From the NCBI RefSeq assembly GCF_008831545.1, contig NZ_CP044523.1:682001-746000 (forward strand): a DNA stretch of 64,000 nt, given 5' to 3'. The notes under the pieces were generated by a model. The model was given only the letters and a program-made list of their open reading frames with translations. It made no database searches and was not told the origin of the DNA. Source of the DNA: Halorussus halophilus. GTDB taxonomy: Archaea > Halobacteriota > Halobacteria > Halobacteriales > Haladaptataceae. The translations under genes and the position numbers were made by a program. Numbering within the stretch: the stretch's first letter is position 1; each line of letters opens with the position of its first letter. Below, in pieces: positions 1 to 7,348 of the stretch.

Positions 1-360
1 GACGACGGGATACCACGCGAACTCACGGACGATTCCAAACGAGGGCCGAGTCACGACCCAGTGGGCACCGACGATTCCAGCACCGAACAGCAGTCCGCCG
101 AGGGCGAACCCTGCGACGACTGCACTGACCGGCCGTTCGTCGGTGGTGGTGAGGTAGAACGCGCCGATCGCGGCCAGCAGATTCGGAGCGATTAGCGTCG
201 AGAAGATAGTCGTCCAGACGGCGAAGCTACTCCACGTCTCGAAGAGCGGAACGGTCGATGTAGAGTCGAACCGCAACGCGGAAAATCCGACGACGGCCCC
301 CAGTGTGGCAAGTGCCCCGATTACGGTACTCAGTTTCGTCGCTGACCTGTTGACGAGCAT
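1..360 (-). CDS. Membrane protein, 3' part outside window
   Basis: The reverse strand is open from an ATG at 360 to the left edge (120 codons, no stop). It starts MLVNRSATKLSTVIGALATL and holds about three hydrophobic stretches (near residues 9-27, 45-70 and 78-102), so it is an integral membrane protein. I recognise no family. It is host DNA outside the tRNA-Leu element. The start is supported by the A/T-rich sequence just upstream (361-372), where a haloarchaeal promoter would lie. The C-terminus is unseen. Confidence 0.7.
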   Translation of the reverse strand, partial: MLVNRSATKLSTVIGALATLGAVVGFSALRFDSTSTVPLFETWSSFAVWTTIFSTLIAPNLLAAIGAFYLTTTDERPVSAVVAGFALGGLLFGAGIVGAHWVVTRPSFGIVREFAWYPVV

Positions 361-480
361 ATATTTGACTGAGTTACGGCAGGCAAAAATGTTTGGGTGG
401 ACTGGGCTGTGCTGAGACGGTCTGTGGTCAACGGCTATATCCCCACAAAGAACTCGTAATACTCGACATATTTCCGAGCC

Positions 481-876
481 ATGCGACTTCGAATCGGCCT
501 CCTGTTCGTTCTGGTTCTCAGTAGTGTGGTACTCGCGGGATGCGCAGGTAGCCAGAGCGGAACGACCACGACGGCTTCTACGACTGCATCGACCACGACC
601 GAAACGACTGCGACAGCGACGACGAGCGACGAACCAGAGACGGGGGACAACTTACTCTCGGTCAGCCAGGCCGAAGACTCGACCGCGATGAAAGTCAACG
701 AGAGCAAGCGGGCGAACTTCTCGGACCTCGACGAAGACCAACGAGTCGTTTTCCGAAAGGCGCACAACTGCTCGTGTAACGTTCAACAGGACGTGTTCGT
801 GTTCAACGACAAGGACCGAATCGAATACGTGAAATACGACGGTCAGTGGTACTTCGTCCGCGTGTCTGCGGTCTAA
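481..876 (+). CDS. Predicted lipoprotein, small
   Basis: A 131-residue protein with a short basic N-terminus, a hydrophobic segment and a lipobox (VVLAGCAG, Cys at about residue 21). It should be exported, possibly by Tat, and lipid-anchored. A Thr/Ser-rich linker (about 25-50), typical of O-glycosylated haloarchaeal lipoproteins, is followed by an acidic globular part of about 80 residues with two close Cys (NCSCN). The globular part matches no family I know. Host gene, the last one before the integrated element. Confidence 0.75.
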   Translation: MRLRIGLLFVLVLSSVVLAGCAGSQSGTTTTASTTASTTTETTATATTSDEPETGDNLLSVSQAEDSTAMKVNESKRANFSDLDEDQRVVFRKAHNCSCNVQQDVFVFNDKDRIEYVKYDGQWYFVRVSAV

Positions 877-1161
877 TCGGTTATCAACTCCTCTTGACAC
901 GAACTAGTCGGTGACGTCGGAGTAGCCGGGCCTGAAAACGCTGGAACTCGGGAGAGAAGAGATTGGGAGTTCTCCATGTTCACTACGTGTCGCGCTCGAC
1001 TACACTCGTGGGGTCGAAGTTTTTCACCGCGAGCGAAGCGAGCGGGCCAAGGAACCCTCGGAGGAGGGCGCTTTGTGGCCTCCGTAGGGGGTGACGATGT
1101 GATTTTCATCGACGTTTTTATCGAGCGGCCGCACTGCGACCGCTCGCAATAAAAAGGTCGT

Positions 1162-1217
1162 ATGCGAGGGATGGGATTCGAACCCATGGACGTCTACACG
1201 AGCGGGTCTTAAGCCCG
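1162..1217 (-). repeat. attL: displaced 3' end of tRNA-Leu
   Basis: Identical over 56 bp to 21747-21802. It covers the tRNA 3' end, T arm, variable arm and the 3' half of the anticodon arm including the TAA anticodon. To the right (from 1218) the sequence no longer resembles a tRNA, so this copy cannot fold into one. It marks the host-element junction. Confidence 0.95.
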
Positions 1218-1242
1218 GCAGCCATATCCGCAGAGCTGACAT

Positions 1243-1264
1243 GACGCCCAACGTCATGGGCGTC
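1243..1264. repeat. Short inverted repeat near attL
   Basis: GACGCCCA (1243-1250) and TGGGCGTC (1257-1264) form a perfect 8-bp inverted repeat with a 6-base loop, 25 bp inside the element. It could be a recombination accessory site or a chance hairpin. The rest of 1218-1530 shows no gene. Confidence 0.4.
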
Positions 1265-1530
1265 CTAGTGCTATCACTTTCCCGGTGAGCACCCATATTC
1301 ACGGTATTTCTTGGCCTTACTTGGTCGAATGTGCCCCAACTATATCAAATCCCTTCTAACGCGGGTGTGAGCCACTAACGATTCTCTTTATGCCGAGACT
1401 CCCGATCTGGGAACTCTTTTCTTGTCAGAGAAAATGTTGACCACCGTCTAATCGACCCTTCTCATTTATCGGTTTCCGCTCATATGTAGTAGGTGAAAAA
1501 ACATTTGTCTTTTGAACCATTCTTTCCATT

Positions 1531-2034
1531 ATGGTGATTCCCAATATCACAACGGAAACTGCTACTCTTATTTCTGGATTAATCGGCGGAATTGTAGGTT
1601 CCTTAGGGAATTACCTCGTGCAGATTTTAGTGGACAACAAAAGGAGGGAAAGGAGTTCTGATGACCTTCGAGCGTCACTTATTTCTGAAATAGAAAGCAT
1701 GAGAAGTATTGACACCTTTGACCCTAGTTCTCTCGGAGTCCCATCAACAGGATTTGTTCGGAAAAACCTATATGAGAATAGTAGCGATCAAATTGGGCAG
1801 CTGTCACGCTCTGAAGCAGTAGCTGTGATAAACTTCTATGGGGGACTATCTAATCTCCAGTCTCAAGTTGAGGATTTTAAAGACATGAATACATCGGCGG
1901 GTAGATCTTCAAAAAAAGGAAAGAAGAATCAAATGGGAGACATAATTAACCAGCAAATGGCGGACTTAAAAAAAGCCCGTATAGCAGCCCTACAATTACT
2001 ACAGAAAAATATGAACAAAGATACGCATATCTAG
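1531..2034 (+). CDS. Hypothetical membrane-anchored protein
   Basis: A 167-residue protein whose N-terminus holds one hydrophobic segment (about residues 10-32, Gly-rich), followed by a basic stop-transfer patch (NKRRERSS) and a polar, Lys-rich region likely to be helical. This suggests a single N-terminal membrane anchor with a cytoplasmic helical domain. No family recognised. It is the first gene inside the left end of the element. Its A/T-rich codons (AAA, AGA, TTA, ATA) are unlike those of the host flanks and point to transfer. Confidence 0.65.
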   Translation: MVIPNITTETATLISGLIGGIVGSLGNYLVQILVDNKRRERSSDDLRASLISEIESMRSIDTFDPSSLGVPSTGFVRKNLYENSSDQIGQLSRSEAVAVINFYGGLSNLQSQVEDFKDMNTSAGRSSKKGKKNQMGDIINQQMADLKKARIAALQLLQKNMNKDTHI

Positions 2035-2651
2035 CCCCTGGGGGCATACCATTATAGGATGCTAAGTGCTATGTTTTCGGTGATTCCAATCTCGATCGAC
2101 GTCCAGTTGGGCGATGAGCAGGGCGCAAAGCAGCACCACCTACGCAGATAAAAAATATTATCAATGTAGTAGGGACTACAGATATATCTTTGAGAGATGG
2201 TTCAGTCTGGCGTTCTCAGCGAATTCTCGCTACGAGGAACTCAATCTGACACCCAAATTTCTCAGTTACTAGGGTGTAGTGTAGGTATCAGACAATACTA
2301 GGGTTGGGTCGTCTTGTGCAATTTTCCAGCTCGCCAATTTTATAAGTAATCGAATCTATTGAACTAAACCTTGGTCATAGAAGTAGTTGATAGTACGGCT
2401 TCTTTATTCAGTCTACGGCCCGTAACTGATTTGGTGATTTTGCTCAATGCGTGGTGCGAATTGATTAGGGAACTTCCTGCCAAATACAGAAGATATTATC
2501 GAGGACGTGCTGGATACAGAGGGTGTAATCAGCAATCCTCCGGTCGTTGTTTCACACTAGATGAATTGAACAGACCGATAGGGAAGCGTGTGAATTCCTC
2601 ATTATGGTCAAGAGGTTACACCGCTCTGAGTGGACAGCACGGGATTGTTCC
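2035..2651. other. No convincing gene
   Basis: This stretch has only a TTG-started 119-codon frame (2371-2730) that runs into the real minus-strand gene and does not look coding. It contains the short repeat at 2062-2094. A 26-codon frame beginning at 2071 (MFSVIPIS...) shares its first residues with one at 5803 and may be the leftover start of a lost gene. Confidence 0.5.
2062..2094 (+). repeat. 33-bp dispersed repeat, copy 1
   Basis: TAAGTG-Y-TATGTTTTCGGTGATTCCA and a following CTCG match 5794-5826 with about four differences. Weaker likeness continues for about 40 bp (GATGAGCAG in both). Both copies contain ATG TTT TCG GTG ATT CCA, so they may be two remnants of the same gene start. Confidence 0.7.
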
Positions 2652-3884
2652 TCACCCAACCCAGAACAGTTCAACCGCTGCAATCGCGACGGTGACCGCT
2701 GTCAACACTAATATTACGATGGTCAGGTAGTTGGTCGCACGCTGCTGGCGGAGCGTAGCAGTCGTAGCGCGGACATTAATCTTGTCTTGGATATAATTCG
2801 AAACTTCGTCCAACTTAGAACCGATCCGCTCAAGATCCGACGATATTTGCTCGCTCAGTGTAGCCAACTGCTGGTCGTAAATATCCAAGTGTGAGTTTAC
2901 AGGAGCTCCCTGTGTTATCTCATCAATTTTCACCGGCTCGAGTTGTTGCCTGTGTGGGCGTCGAAGAGGGGGTCTCGACTCCAAATCCGCAACTTCGTCT
3001 ACTGTCTTAGTGTATCGGTTGGTCCACGTCTCCCGAATGTCGTCTAACTCGCTCTCGATTTCCAGCATCTCTTGGAACTGACTCGACTCGCTCGAACCAT
3101 TCCGCATAAGCCCCTCAATGCCGTGCGTCTCCCGATCTAACTCAGCGAGGAGGCTTACACGGTGGTTGAACCACAAATATGTTCGAAGGTATTCGTGAAG
3201 AGGTCTGAGCCGTCGAAGCCATATCGGCTCGAGATCTGCCTCGGAATCCGGCGGAGAAGTCAAATTGAAAACGGTTAGCTTTCCCCAAGGAAATGCTGTG
3301 CCTTGTGATGTGACCAAGTCCTCTCCGTTAAGTAGTGACTGTGGGTGATCTACGCCGTAATGAATCTTATTCAGTTCTTCTCTGTTTTCCTCGAGAAATT
3401 GGGCCAACAACTCTTCTGATACCTCTCCATCATCTCCTGTTACCGGCTGTGATTCTGCCGGTTCAACGTAGAATTGGACCGTTTGACGGTTGAAATCTGT
3501 CGGTGCAACTGTGGGAATTCTTTGAGCTACTCCAGTTAGCTGTTCAGCAAGGTCGTCGATGACATAGTGAGTTCTGCTCGGCTCCTCCTCTTCAATCTCC
3601 TCGACTTGTCCTTCGCTCAATTCGGCGACTGTTACTGTATCGATAAGATGCCGAGTCTCGAAGCTGATGAACGTCTTCACTGACTCGAATGTGCTAAATC
3701 CGTTATCAGAGGTGGGTAGTTCTCCCTCGAATCGATACCGCTCCCACTGCTGCCCGCCGAGAACACTCTCACCGAATTGCGTCCCCTCATCATTATACAG
3801 TCTTTGGAGGCTGCTCATGAGCAAGTCGCTCTTTGAATCGTGGCAGAGGTCATAACGAATTAATGCAGCAGTATCAATCTCCAT
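2652..3884 (-). CDS. Hypothetical protein, C-terminal membrane anchor
   Basis: A 410-residue protein starting MEIDTAALIRYDLCHDSKSD. The N-terminal 200 residues are mixed alpha/beta in composition and match no family I recognise. Residues about 230-380 are helical and charged, with likely coiled coils around the LEIESELDDIRETW and SEQISSDLERIGSKLDE segments. The last 28 residues are a single transmembrane helix (NYLTIVILVLTAVTVAIAAV), so it is probably a tail-anchored membrane protein with a large cytoplasmic domain. It stands alone. An immunity or sensing role would be a guess. Confidence 0.75.
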   Translation of the reverse strand: MEIDTAALIRYDLCHDSKSDLLMSSLQRLYNDEGTQFGESVLGGQQWERYRFEGELPTSDNGFSTFESVKTFISFETRHLIDTVTVAELSEGQVEEIEEEEPSRTHYVIDDLAEQLTGVAQRIPTVAPTDFNRQTVQFYVEPAESQPVTGDDGEVSEELLAQFLEENREELNKIHYGVDHPQSLLNGEDLVTSQGTAFPWGKLTVFNLTSPPDSEADLEPIWLRRLRPLHEYLRTYLWFNHRVSLLAELDRETHGIEGLMRNGSSESSQFQEMLEIESELDDIRETWTNRYTKTVDEVADLESRPPLRRPHRQQLEPVKIDEITQGAPVNSHLDIYDQQLATLSEQISSDLERIGSKLDEVSNYIQDKINVRATTATLRQQRATNYLTIVILVLTAVTVAIAAVELFWVG

Positions 3885-4001
3885 TTGTCACTGGTTTGAG
3901 TATCGACCTACCTAAGTGCTGTTCATGCTGTGAGGTTCACAGAACGTGAAATAGTTCCTCTGTATCTACCGCTCCGACTCCTCACCAGACCCGAATGGCC
4001 A

Positions 4002-4140
4002 GTGACCGATTCGCGCCCTGTATTCAGCACGCTAATTCTGACAGTCCTTGGATGAGTTGTTGATGAGCGTGATCAATAGACGCTCTCCATTGTGCACCGT
4101 CGATTCAATCCTATCAGCAGGAGAGGGTTTCAACAAGGCC
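4002..4140 (+). repeat. Repeat module, copy A
   Basis: Defined by two conserved blocks: GCGCCCTGTATTCAGCACG (within 4002-4031) and GAGGGTTTCAACAAGGCC (4123-4140), with 91 variable bases between. The same pair recurs at 19083-19153, and in reverse orientation at 17169-17231 and 17937-17990. It is probably the remnant ends of an insertion sequence or a small non-autonomous transposon; inferred, not proven. Confidence 0.6.
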
Positions 4141-4405
4141 CGATTTTCCTATTTCTAACGTATGGGTGGCGACGTGGGGTGTCTGGGCACTGTGTGGGTC
4201 GGAGCCGGATCGGAGCAGCAGTTGAGTACTGTGCGTCATCGAGGACTGACCGAGCTCACAACGGATTCTGGGCGTCGCTGTGTGTCTCGCGTCGGTGGGT
4301 GGTGTGTCTACTGGGATATGGTGGTTGGGCATGGACACTGCGAAAATAGAATAAGACCGAGGCCACGATCGTCCTGGCCCTCGAGAGGTCGACGATTGAA
4401 GAGCA

Positions 4406-4428
4406 GAGAGCGGAGGACGTCCGCTCTC
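4406..4428 (-). terminator. Hairpin downstream of zinc-ribbon operon
   Basis: Perfect 9-bp stem, GAGAGCGGA / TCCGCTCTC, with a 5-base loop. It lies about 120 bp past the stop of the last minus-strand operon gene (4551). There is no clear T-run, so a terminator role is tentative. Confidence 0.35.
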
Positions 4429-4550
4429 GGCTTCTTCACGCCTAGTGATTGGTATCGGCCTCCCTACTCGTCGAGGCAGCGCTGTGTCGCTGTACGCGCT
4501 TTCTCATGGCACGCTGTATAGACGATGACCTTGACTCTCTCAGCGGTAGG

Positions 4551-4724
4551 TCAGTTACACTCTCCGTCGATACTCTTAGTGTCTATTTCCTCCGAAATCG
4601 AAGTAAAACAGTTTTCACATAGTATTGCTCCCTTCGATTCATCTTCTGTTTGCAACTTCATTATTCCATATGGTTTTCCATCGAAATAACAGACGCATCG
4701 ATCACAGGAAAATGCTTCACCCAT
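4551..4724 (-). CDS. Small zinc-finger protein (57 aa)
   Basis: ATG at 4724, stop at 4551. The 57-residue protein has two CxxC pairs (CDRC at 7-10 and CENC at 36-39) around a short beta-type segment (YGIMKLQ), the layout of a treble-clef or zinc-ribbon finger. It starts 4 nt after the stop of the DUF2085-like gene and is very probably the last gene of a four-gene operon (5768 to 4551). All four products are Cys-rich. No known family. Confidence 0.65.
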   Translation of the reverse strand: MGEAFSCDRCVCYFDGKPYGIMKLQTEDESKGAILCENCFTSISEEIDTKSIDGECN

Positions 4725-4728
4725 ATTT

Positions 4729-5103
4729 TCACCCCTTTATGTAAAATACGCTGTGTATGAGTGTAGGCACTCCGACGCCCATTAGTATTCCAGTGATTGT
4801 TCTTAGCCGATTATTGCTTTCTCGGTTGCCGAACATCTGAGTGACCCCGTCAAGAGCCCCAGGGATAATGAGAACTATACCAAATAGTATTCCTATTACT
4901 TGGTCAGGAGGCCACCAAATTCCTAATTGGAGGATGAGAAGGGCAAAAAAGCCCGACAGGTATAATGGCGTACACCTTGCACAGAGCCCGAAATATCGGC
5001 CATTATGACAGTACGAACGATCGGGACGAGAATGACAGAGTGGGTACTTTCGAAAAACCTGCGATGATCGGAATATTTTCCCTATGACCTTCTTAATTGC
5101 CAT
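4729..5103 (-). CDS. DUF2085-like membrane protein
   Basis: A 124-residue protein with the DUF2085 signature: PLCHSRPDRS, then GLCARCTPLYLSG, i.e. a conserved Cys-His motif, an Arg/Ser pair and CxRC at the membrane face, followed by about three hydrophobic helices (50-70, 74-95, 103-122). Families with this motif are small membrane proteins of unknown function, presumed to bind metal. Its start overlaps the stop of the upstream gene by 11 nt, consistent with co-transcription and translational coupling. The next gene follows after 4 nt. Confidence 0.75.
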   Translation of the reverse strand: MAIKKVIGKIFRSSQVFRKYPLCHSRPDRSYCHNGRYFGLCARCTPLYLSGFFALLILQLGIWWPPDQVIGILFGIVLIIPGALDGVTQMFGNRESNNRLRTITGILMGVGVPTLIHSVFYIKG

Positions 5104-5530
5104 CAGTTAGCTCTTCTCCACAGTCGTGGCAGTAGTTATTATCCACGGAGTTTTGCCAGCCACAGTTACCGCAAACACGTTTAGGGCCTTTTTTCGAATT
5201 CTTTCCTCCAATAGAGACTTGTTGCTGTTGCTGAGATCCAGCTCCGTCACTATCGTCACTTATTGACCTTCGAAACGCAACTCCTGTTTCTGCGACAACC
5301 ATCCAAGTGACGATGACACCCACTGCTGCGATTGTCACTCCCGATGATCCTGCTGTTTCAGGCGAAGATAATGCGCCGACAATAAATCCTAAAAATCCTA
5401 CGATAACTCCCGCTGCCAATTTTTGGTTATCATCGAGCTTATGGTGTAATGCTGGACCATTCTCGTTAGTATCTTCTCCGTTCTGTATTCTCTCAAGTTC
5501 TTTCTCGAAGCTATTTTTGTTGCCTGCCAT
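5093..5530 (-). CDS. Two-helix membrane protein with poly-Q and zinc ribbon
   Basis: I use the ATG at 5530 (MAGNKNSFEK), 1 nt after the upstream stop; a longer frame exists upstream but overlaps the previous gene out of frame. The 145-residue product has an acidic N-terminus, two hydrophobic segments (about 37-55 and 64-82), a GSQQQQQ run near residue 100 and a C-terminal zinc ribbon (CGNCGWQ...CHDCGEE). The C-terminal half repeats the plan of the upstream 78-residue protein, so the two look like relatives. Function unknown; the ribbon should be cytoplasmic. Confidence 0.75.
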   Translation of the reverse strand: MAGNKNSFEKELERIQNGEDTNENGPALHHKLDDNQKLAAGVIVGFLGFIVGALSSPETAGSSGVTIAAVGVIVTWMVVAETGVAFRRSISDDSDGAGSQQQQQVSIGGKNSKKGPKRVCGNCGWQNSVDNNYCHDCGEELTDGN

Positions 5531-5531
5531 T

Positions 5532-5768
5532 TCACTCACTCTCACTACCGAACGAGAAACCACAGTCACCACAGTATGTTGCTTCGCGTGGATTCTCCAT
5601 CCCACAGTCTGGGCAGACGCGCTTTGGCTCGTCTTCCGTGCTCCCTTCATCAACTACGATTTGTTGTTGCTGTTGTTGTTGTTGAGATCCAGAACAACAA
5701 CATCCGATTGTCCCAATTGCTAAAAGAGAAATTAGTGTCAAAGCCGGCTCGATTACGATGGAGCTCAC
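5532..5768 (-). CDS. Small poly-Q zinc-ribbon protein
   Basis: First gene of the four-gene minus-strand operon. The 78-residue product starts with a hydrophobic segment (about 8-26) ending in GCCCSGSQQQQQQQQ. The Cys cluster after a hydrophobic stretch resembles a lipobox but is not a clean one. A run of eight Gln and an acidic linker lead to a C-terminal zinc ribbon (CPDCGMENP...CGDCGFSF). It shares the GSQ-run plus ribbon plan with the next gene. The poly-Q is encoded by mostly CAA codons, making a near-repetitive tract at about 5660-5690 that could vary in length. Confidence 0.7.
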   Translation of the reverse strand: MSSIVIEPALTLISLLAIGTIGCCCSGSQQQQQQQQIVVDEGSTEDEPKRVCPDCGMENPREATYCGDCGFSFGSESE

Positions 5769-6225
5769 GTCAAAGACAGAAAATTATAAGATATTAAGTG
5801 TTATGTTTTCGGTGATTCCAGACTCGGTTCATATTAGTCAGATGATGAGCAGTCCGTGACGCAGGGGATGCGACTTTCGGCGGTCGCCAATGCGGGACGA
5901 GAGAGACGCACTGTTCTCCTCCAACGAGGGGTCAGTGGTAGAAAGGACATCGTCGAGCGCCTCTTCATCGACACTCGGCACCTGGAAGAGTGCGAGCACC
6001 ATCACCTTCTTCATCTTCACTAATCTGGGGAATGTCGCGAATGTCGAAGTCTTTGACTGAGTAGTGCTTCCCTATCTTGTCGGGGTGGTGCTTCTGGTTA
6101 CGGTCGACTGTTGGTCGTATGGCTGGATGAGTCGGCGTCGACAGGCTCTTATTGAGTGCCAGTAAAGACCGTCGTCGACTCAGTAAGCTGCGTATAATTA
6201 TGCGCATATTCAGTGAGTAGATGAT
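5769..6225. other. Intergenic with gene remnants
   Basis: Holds the second copy of the 33-bp repeat (5794-5826). A degenerate frame from 5890 begins MRDERDALFSSNEGS and resembles the small gene at 7138 (MAERDALLSSNETS) before diverging. The minus-strand frame 5965-6207 is low-complexity and not convincing. Confidence 0.45.
5794..5826 (+). repeat. 33-bp dispersed repeat, copy 2
   Basis: Partner of 2062-2094. It lies 26 bp upstream of the zinc-ribbon operon start (5768), so it may overlap that operon's promoter region. Confidence 0.65.
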
Positions 6226-6414
6226 ATGGGTCCGGCACTTGGTATAACACTCGGCGGAATGTGTTTCAAAATAACTGCCCCACCGGCGTTAGTGGGAGGA
6301 CTCTTGTTTGCCCTATTAGGTATGCCAGAAATCGCAGGAGGGATTGTTTTATTTGGAGTCGGTGGAGCGCCAGGAGTAGCTGGGGTTGGCGGTCTGTTAG
6401 CGCCGACTCCCTGA
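6226..6414 (+). CDS. Small Gly-rich hydrophobic protein
   Basis: A 62-residue frame (MGPALGITLGGMCF...) that is almost wholly hydrophobic, with Gly/Pro-rich text and probably two membrane helices (28-42 and 43-58). Small proteins of this kind are common in haloarchaeal viruses and plasmids, but I recognise no family. The opposite strand has an open frame with poor composition, which I rejected. It faces the zinc-ribbon gene at 6445-6987 tail to tail. Confidence 0.45.
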   Translation: MGPALGITLGGMCFKITAPPALVGGLLFALLGMPEIAGGIVLFGVGGAPGVAGVGGLLAPTP

Positions 6415-6444
6415 GCTCGGCGAAACACCATCAAAAGCGCGATG

Positions 6445-6987
6445 TTAGATGATCGCTGCCAGCAGAACGATGAGGACTCCCAGTACGACAATCAACCAGA
6501 GGAAGTTGCCGAACCAGCCGAAAATCAATAGCGATCCGGACACAGCAGGATTCTCTTGTGCGTCTTTTGGCAGGTATTTTTGCATCGTCGAGCCACGCAT
6601 CTTGTAGATAGACTCCGGCATTGCGACGAGGAAGAAGAAGAACGGGAAGATGAGGACACCGATGACCCCGAGGACGGCACCGAGATAGAACATGTTCTGG
6701 CGGTTAAGGTTGGTCGAGTTCGTCTGGTCAGTCGATTGGGTGCCAGCGGTTGAAGTGCTCTCTCCCACTTTTTGATACTGCATCGAACCACAGTTCTCAC
6801 AGGGTGGGTTATTTCGAGGGTGCCTCGACCCGCAGTCGACACACTCCCACTGGACGTGGGTAACCGCCTCGATTCGCTGGGGTGACTGTGACTCGTCGAG
6901 ATCCGCGAACTTGTCGTGACCACACTCTCGGCATGGGGGATGGTTCGCCTCGTGCTCGGCAGTGCAACTGGCACAAATCCAAGTCAT
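6445..6987 (-). CDS. Double zinc-ribbon membrane protein
   Basis: A 180-residue protein with two consecutive zinc ribbons: C5xxC8...C19xxC22, and a second near residues 49-71 (WECVDCGS...PCENCGSM), each with the spacer Pro-Pro-Cys. A Ser/Thr-rich linker follows, then two membrane regions (about 98-122 and 152-180). It is likely an inner-face zinc-binding membrane protein. Together with the genes at 4551-5768 it makes four to five metal-binding membrane proteins within 2.5 kb, a striking concentration. Function unknown. Confidence 0.75.
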   Translation of the reverse strand: MTWICASCTAEHEANHPPCRECGHDKFADLDESQSPQRIEAVTHVQWECVDCGSRHPRNNPPCENCGSMQYQKVGESTSTAGTQSTDQTNSTNLNRQNMFYLGAVLGVIGVLIFPFFFFLVAMPESIYKMRGSTMQKYLPKDAQENPAVSGSLLIFGWFGNFLWLIVVLGVLIVLLAAII

Positions 6988-7137
6988 AAGCTAATCTGAC
7001 CCATTGCAGTATTTGGCTTAAATGTATTGCTATAATTATATTTGATAGAGTGTACACGCTTCCCGGTACTTAGCACATTGTGCTAAAACAGTCAAGAGGA
7101 GTGTCCGTTCATGTTGTTTGCGACCACAATCGCACGC

Positions 7138-7275
7138 ATGGCCGAGAGGGACGCGCTGTTATCCTCCAATGAGACATCCGGGTTGGAGGTCGCAGTCCGT
7201 CAAATACGCAGTAGAGACCGCTCACGGCTTCGACGTGCACAAGAGGCATTCATGTTTGACCAAGACTCGGACTGA
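7138..7275 (+). CDS. Very small basic/acidic protein (45 aa)
   Basis: ATG at 7138, stop at 7273-7275; an in-frame ATG at 7111 would add nine residues. The sequence MAERDALLSSNETSGLEV runs into an Arg-rich helix (RQIRSRDRSRLRRAQ) and an acidic tail. Its first 15 residues recur in the degraded copy at 5890, which argues that this was once a real gene family. It may itself be truncated. Confidence 0.4.
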   Translation: MAERDALLSSNETSGLEVAVRQIRSRDRSRLRRAQEAFMFDQDSD

Positions 7276-7348
7276 CTAGGCTTGTATCTTTCAATAACAG
7301 TGGATTAAATACGTCGGGTCCGAATAGGTCAGTAAGTGATTAGCAATT

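Larger units (their letters stand above)
3885..4550. other. Intergenic, repeat module and hairpin only
   Basis: No frame here has convincing coding character. The two overlapping plus-strand frames around 4092-4521 are Arg/Trp/Cys-rich and look like noise. The stretch holds repeat module A (4002-4140) and a hairpin (4406-4428). Confidence 0.5.

Noticed and set aside
1162-1240. A second tRNA-Leu gene at the left boundary
   Set aside because: Only the 3' 56 bp match; past 1217 there is no D arm or acceptor 5' strand. It is the displaced attachment-site copy.
2371-2730. A 119-codon plus-strand gene
   Set aside because: TTG start, overlaps the minus-strand gene ending at 2652 and has no coherent composition.
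4092-4521. Two overlapping plus-strand frames as genes
   Set aside because: Arg/Trp/Cys-rich text running through repeat module A and a hairpin; no family likeness.
6210-6491. Minus-strand 93-codon gene
   Set aside because: Pro-rich antisense of the hydrophobic frame 6226-6414; overlaps the start of non-coding text and the end of the 6445 gene.
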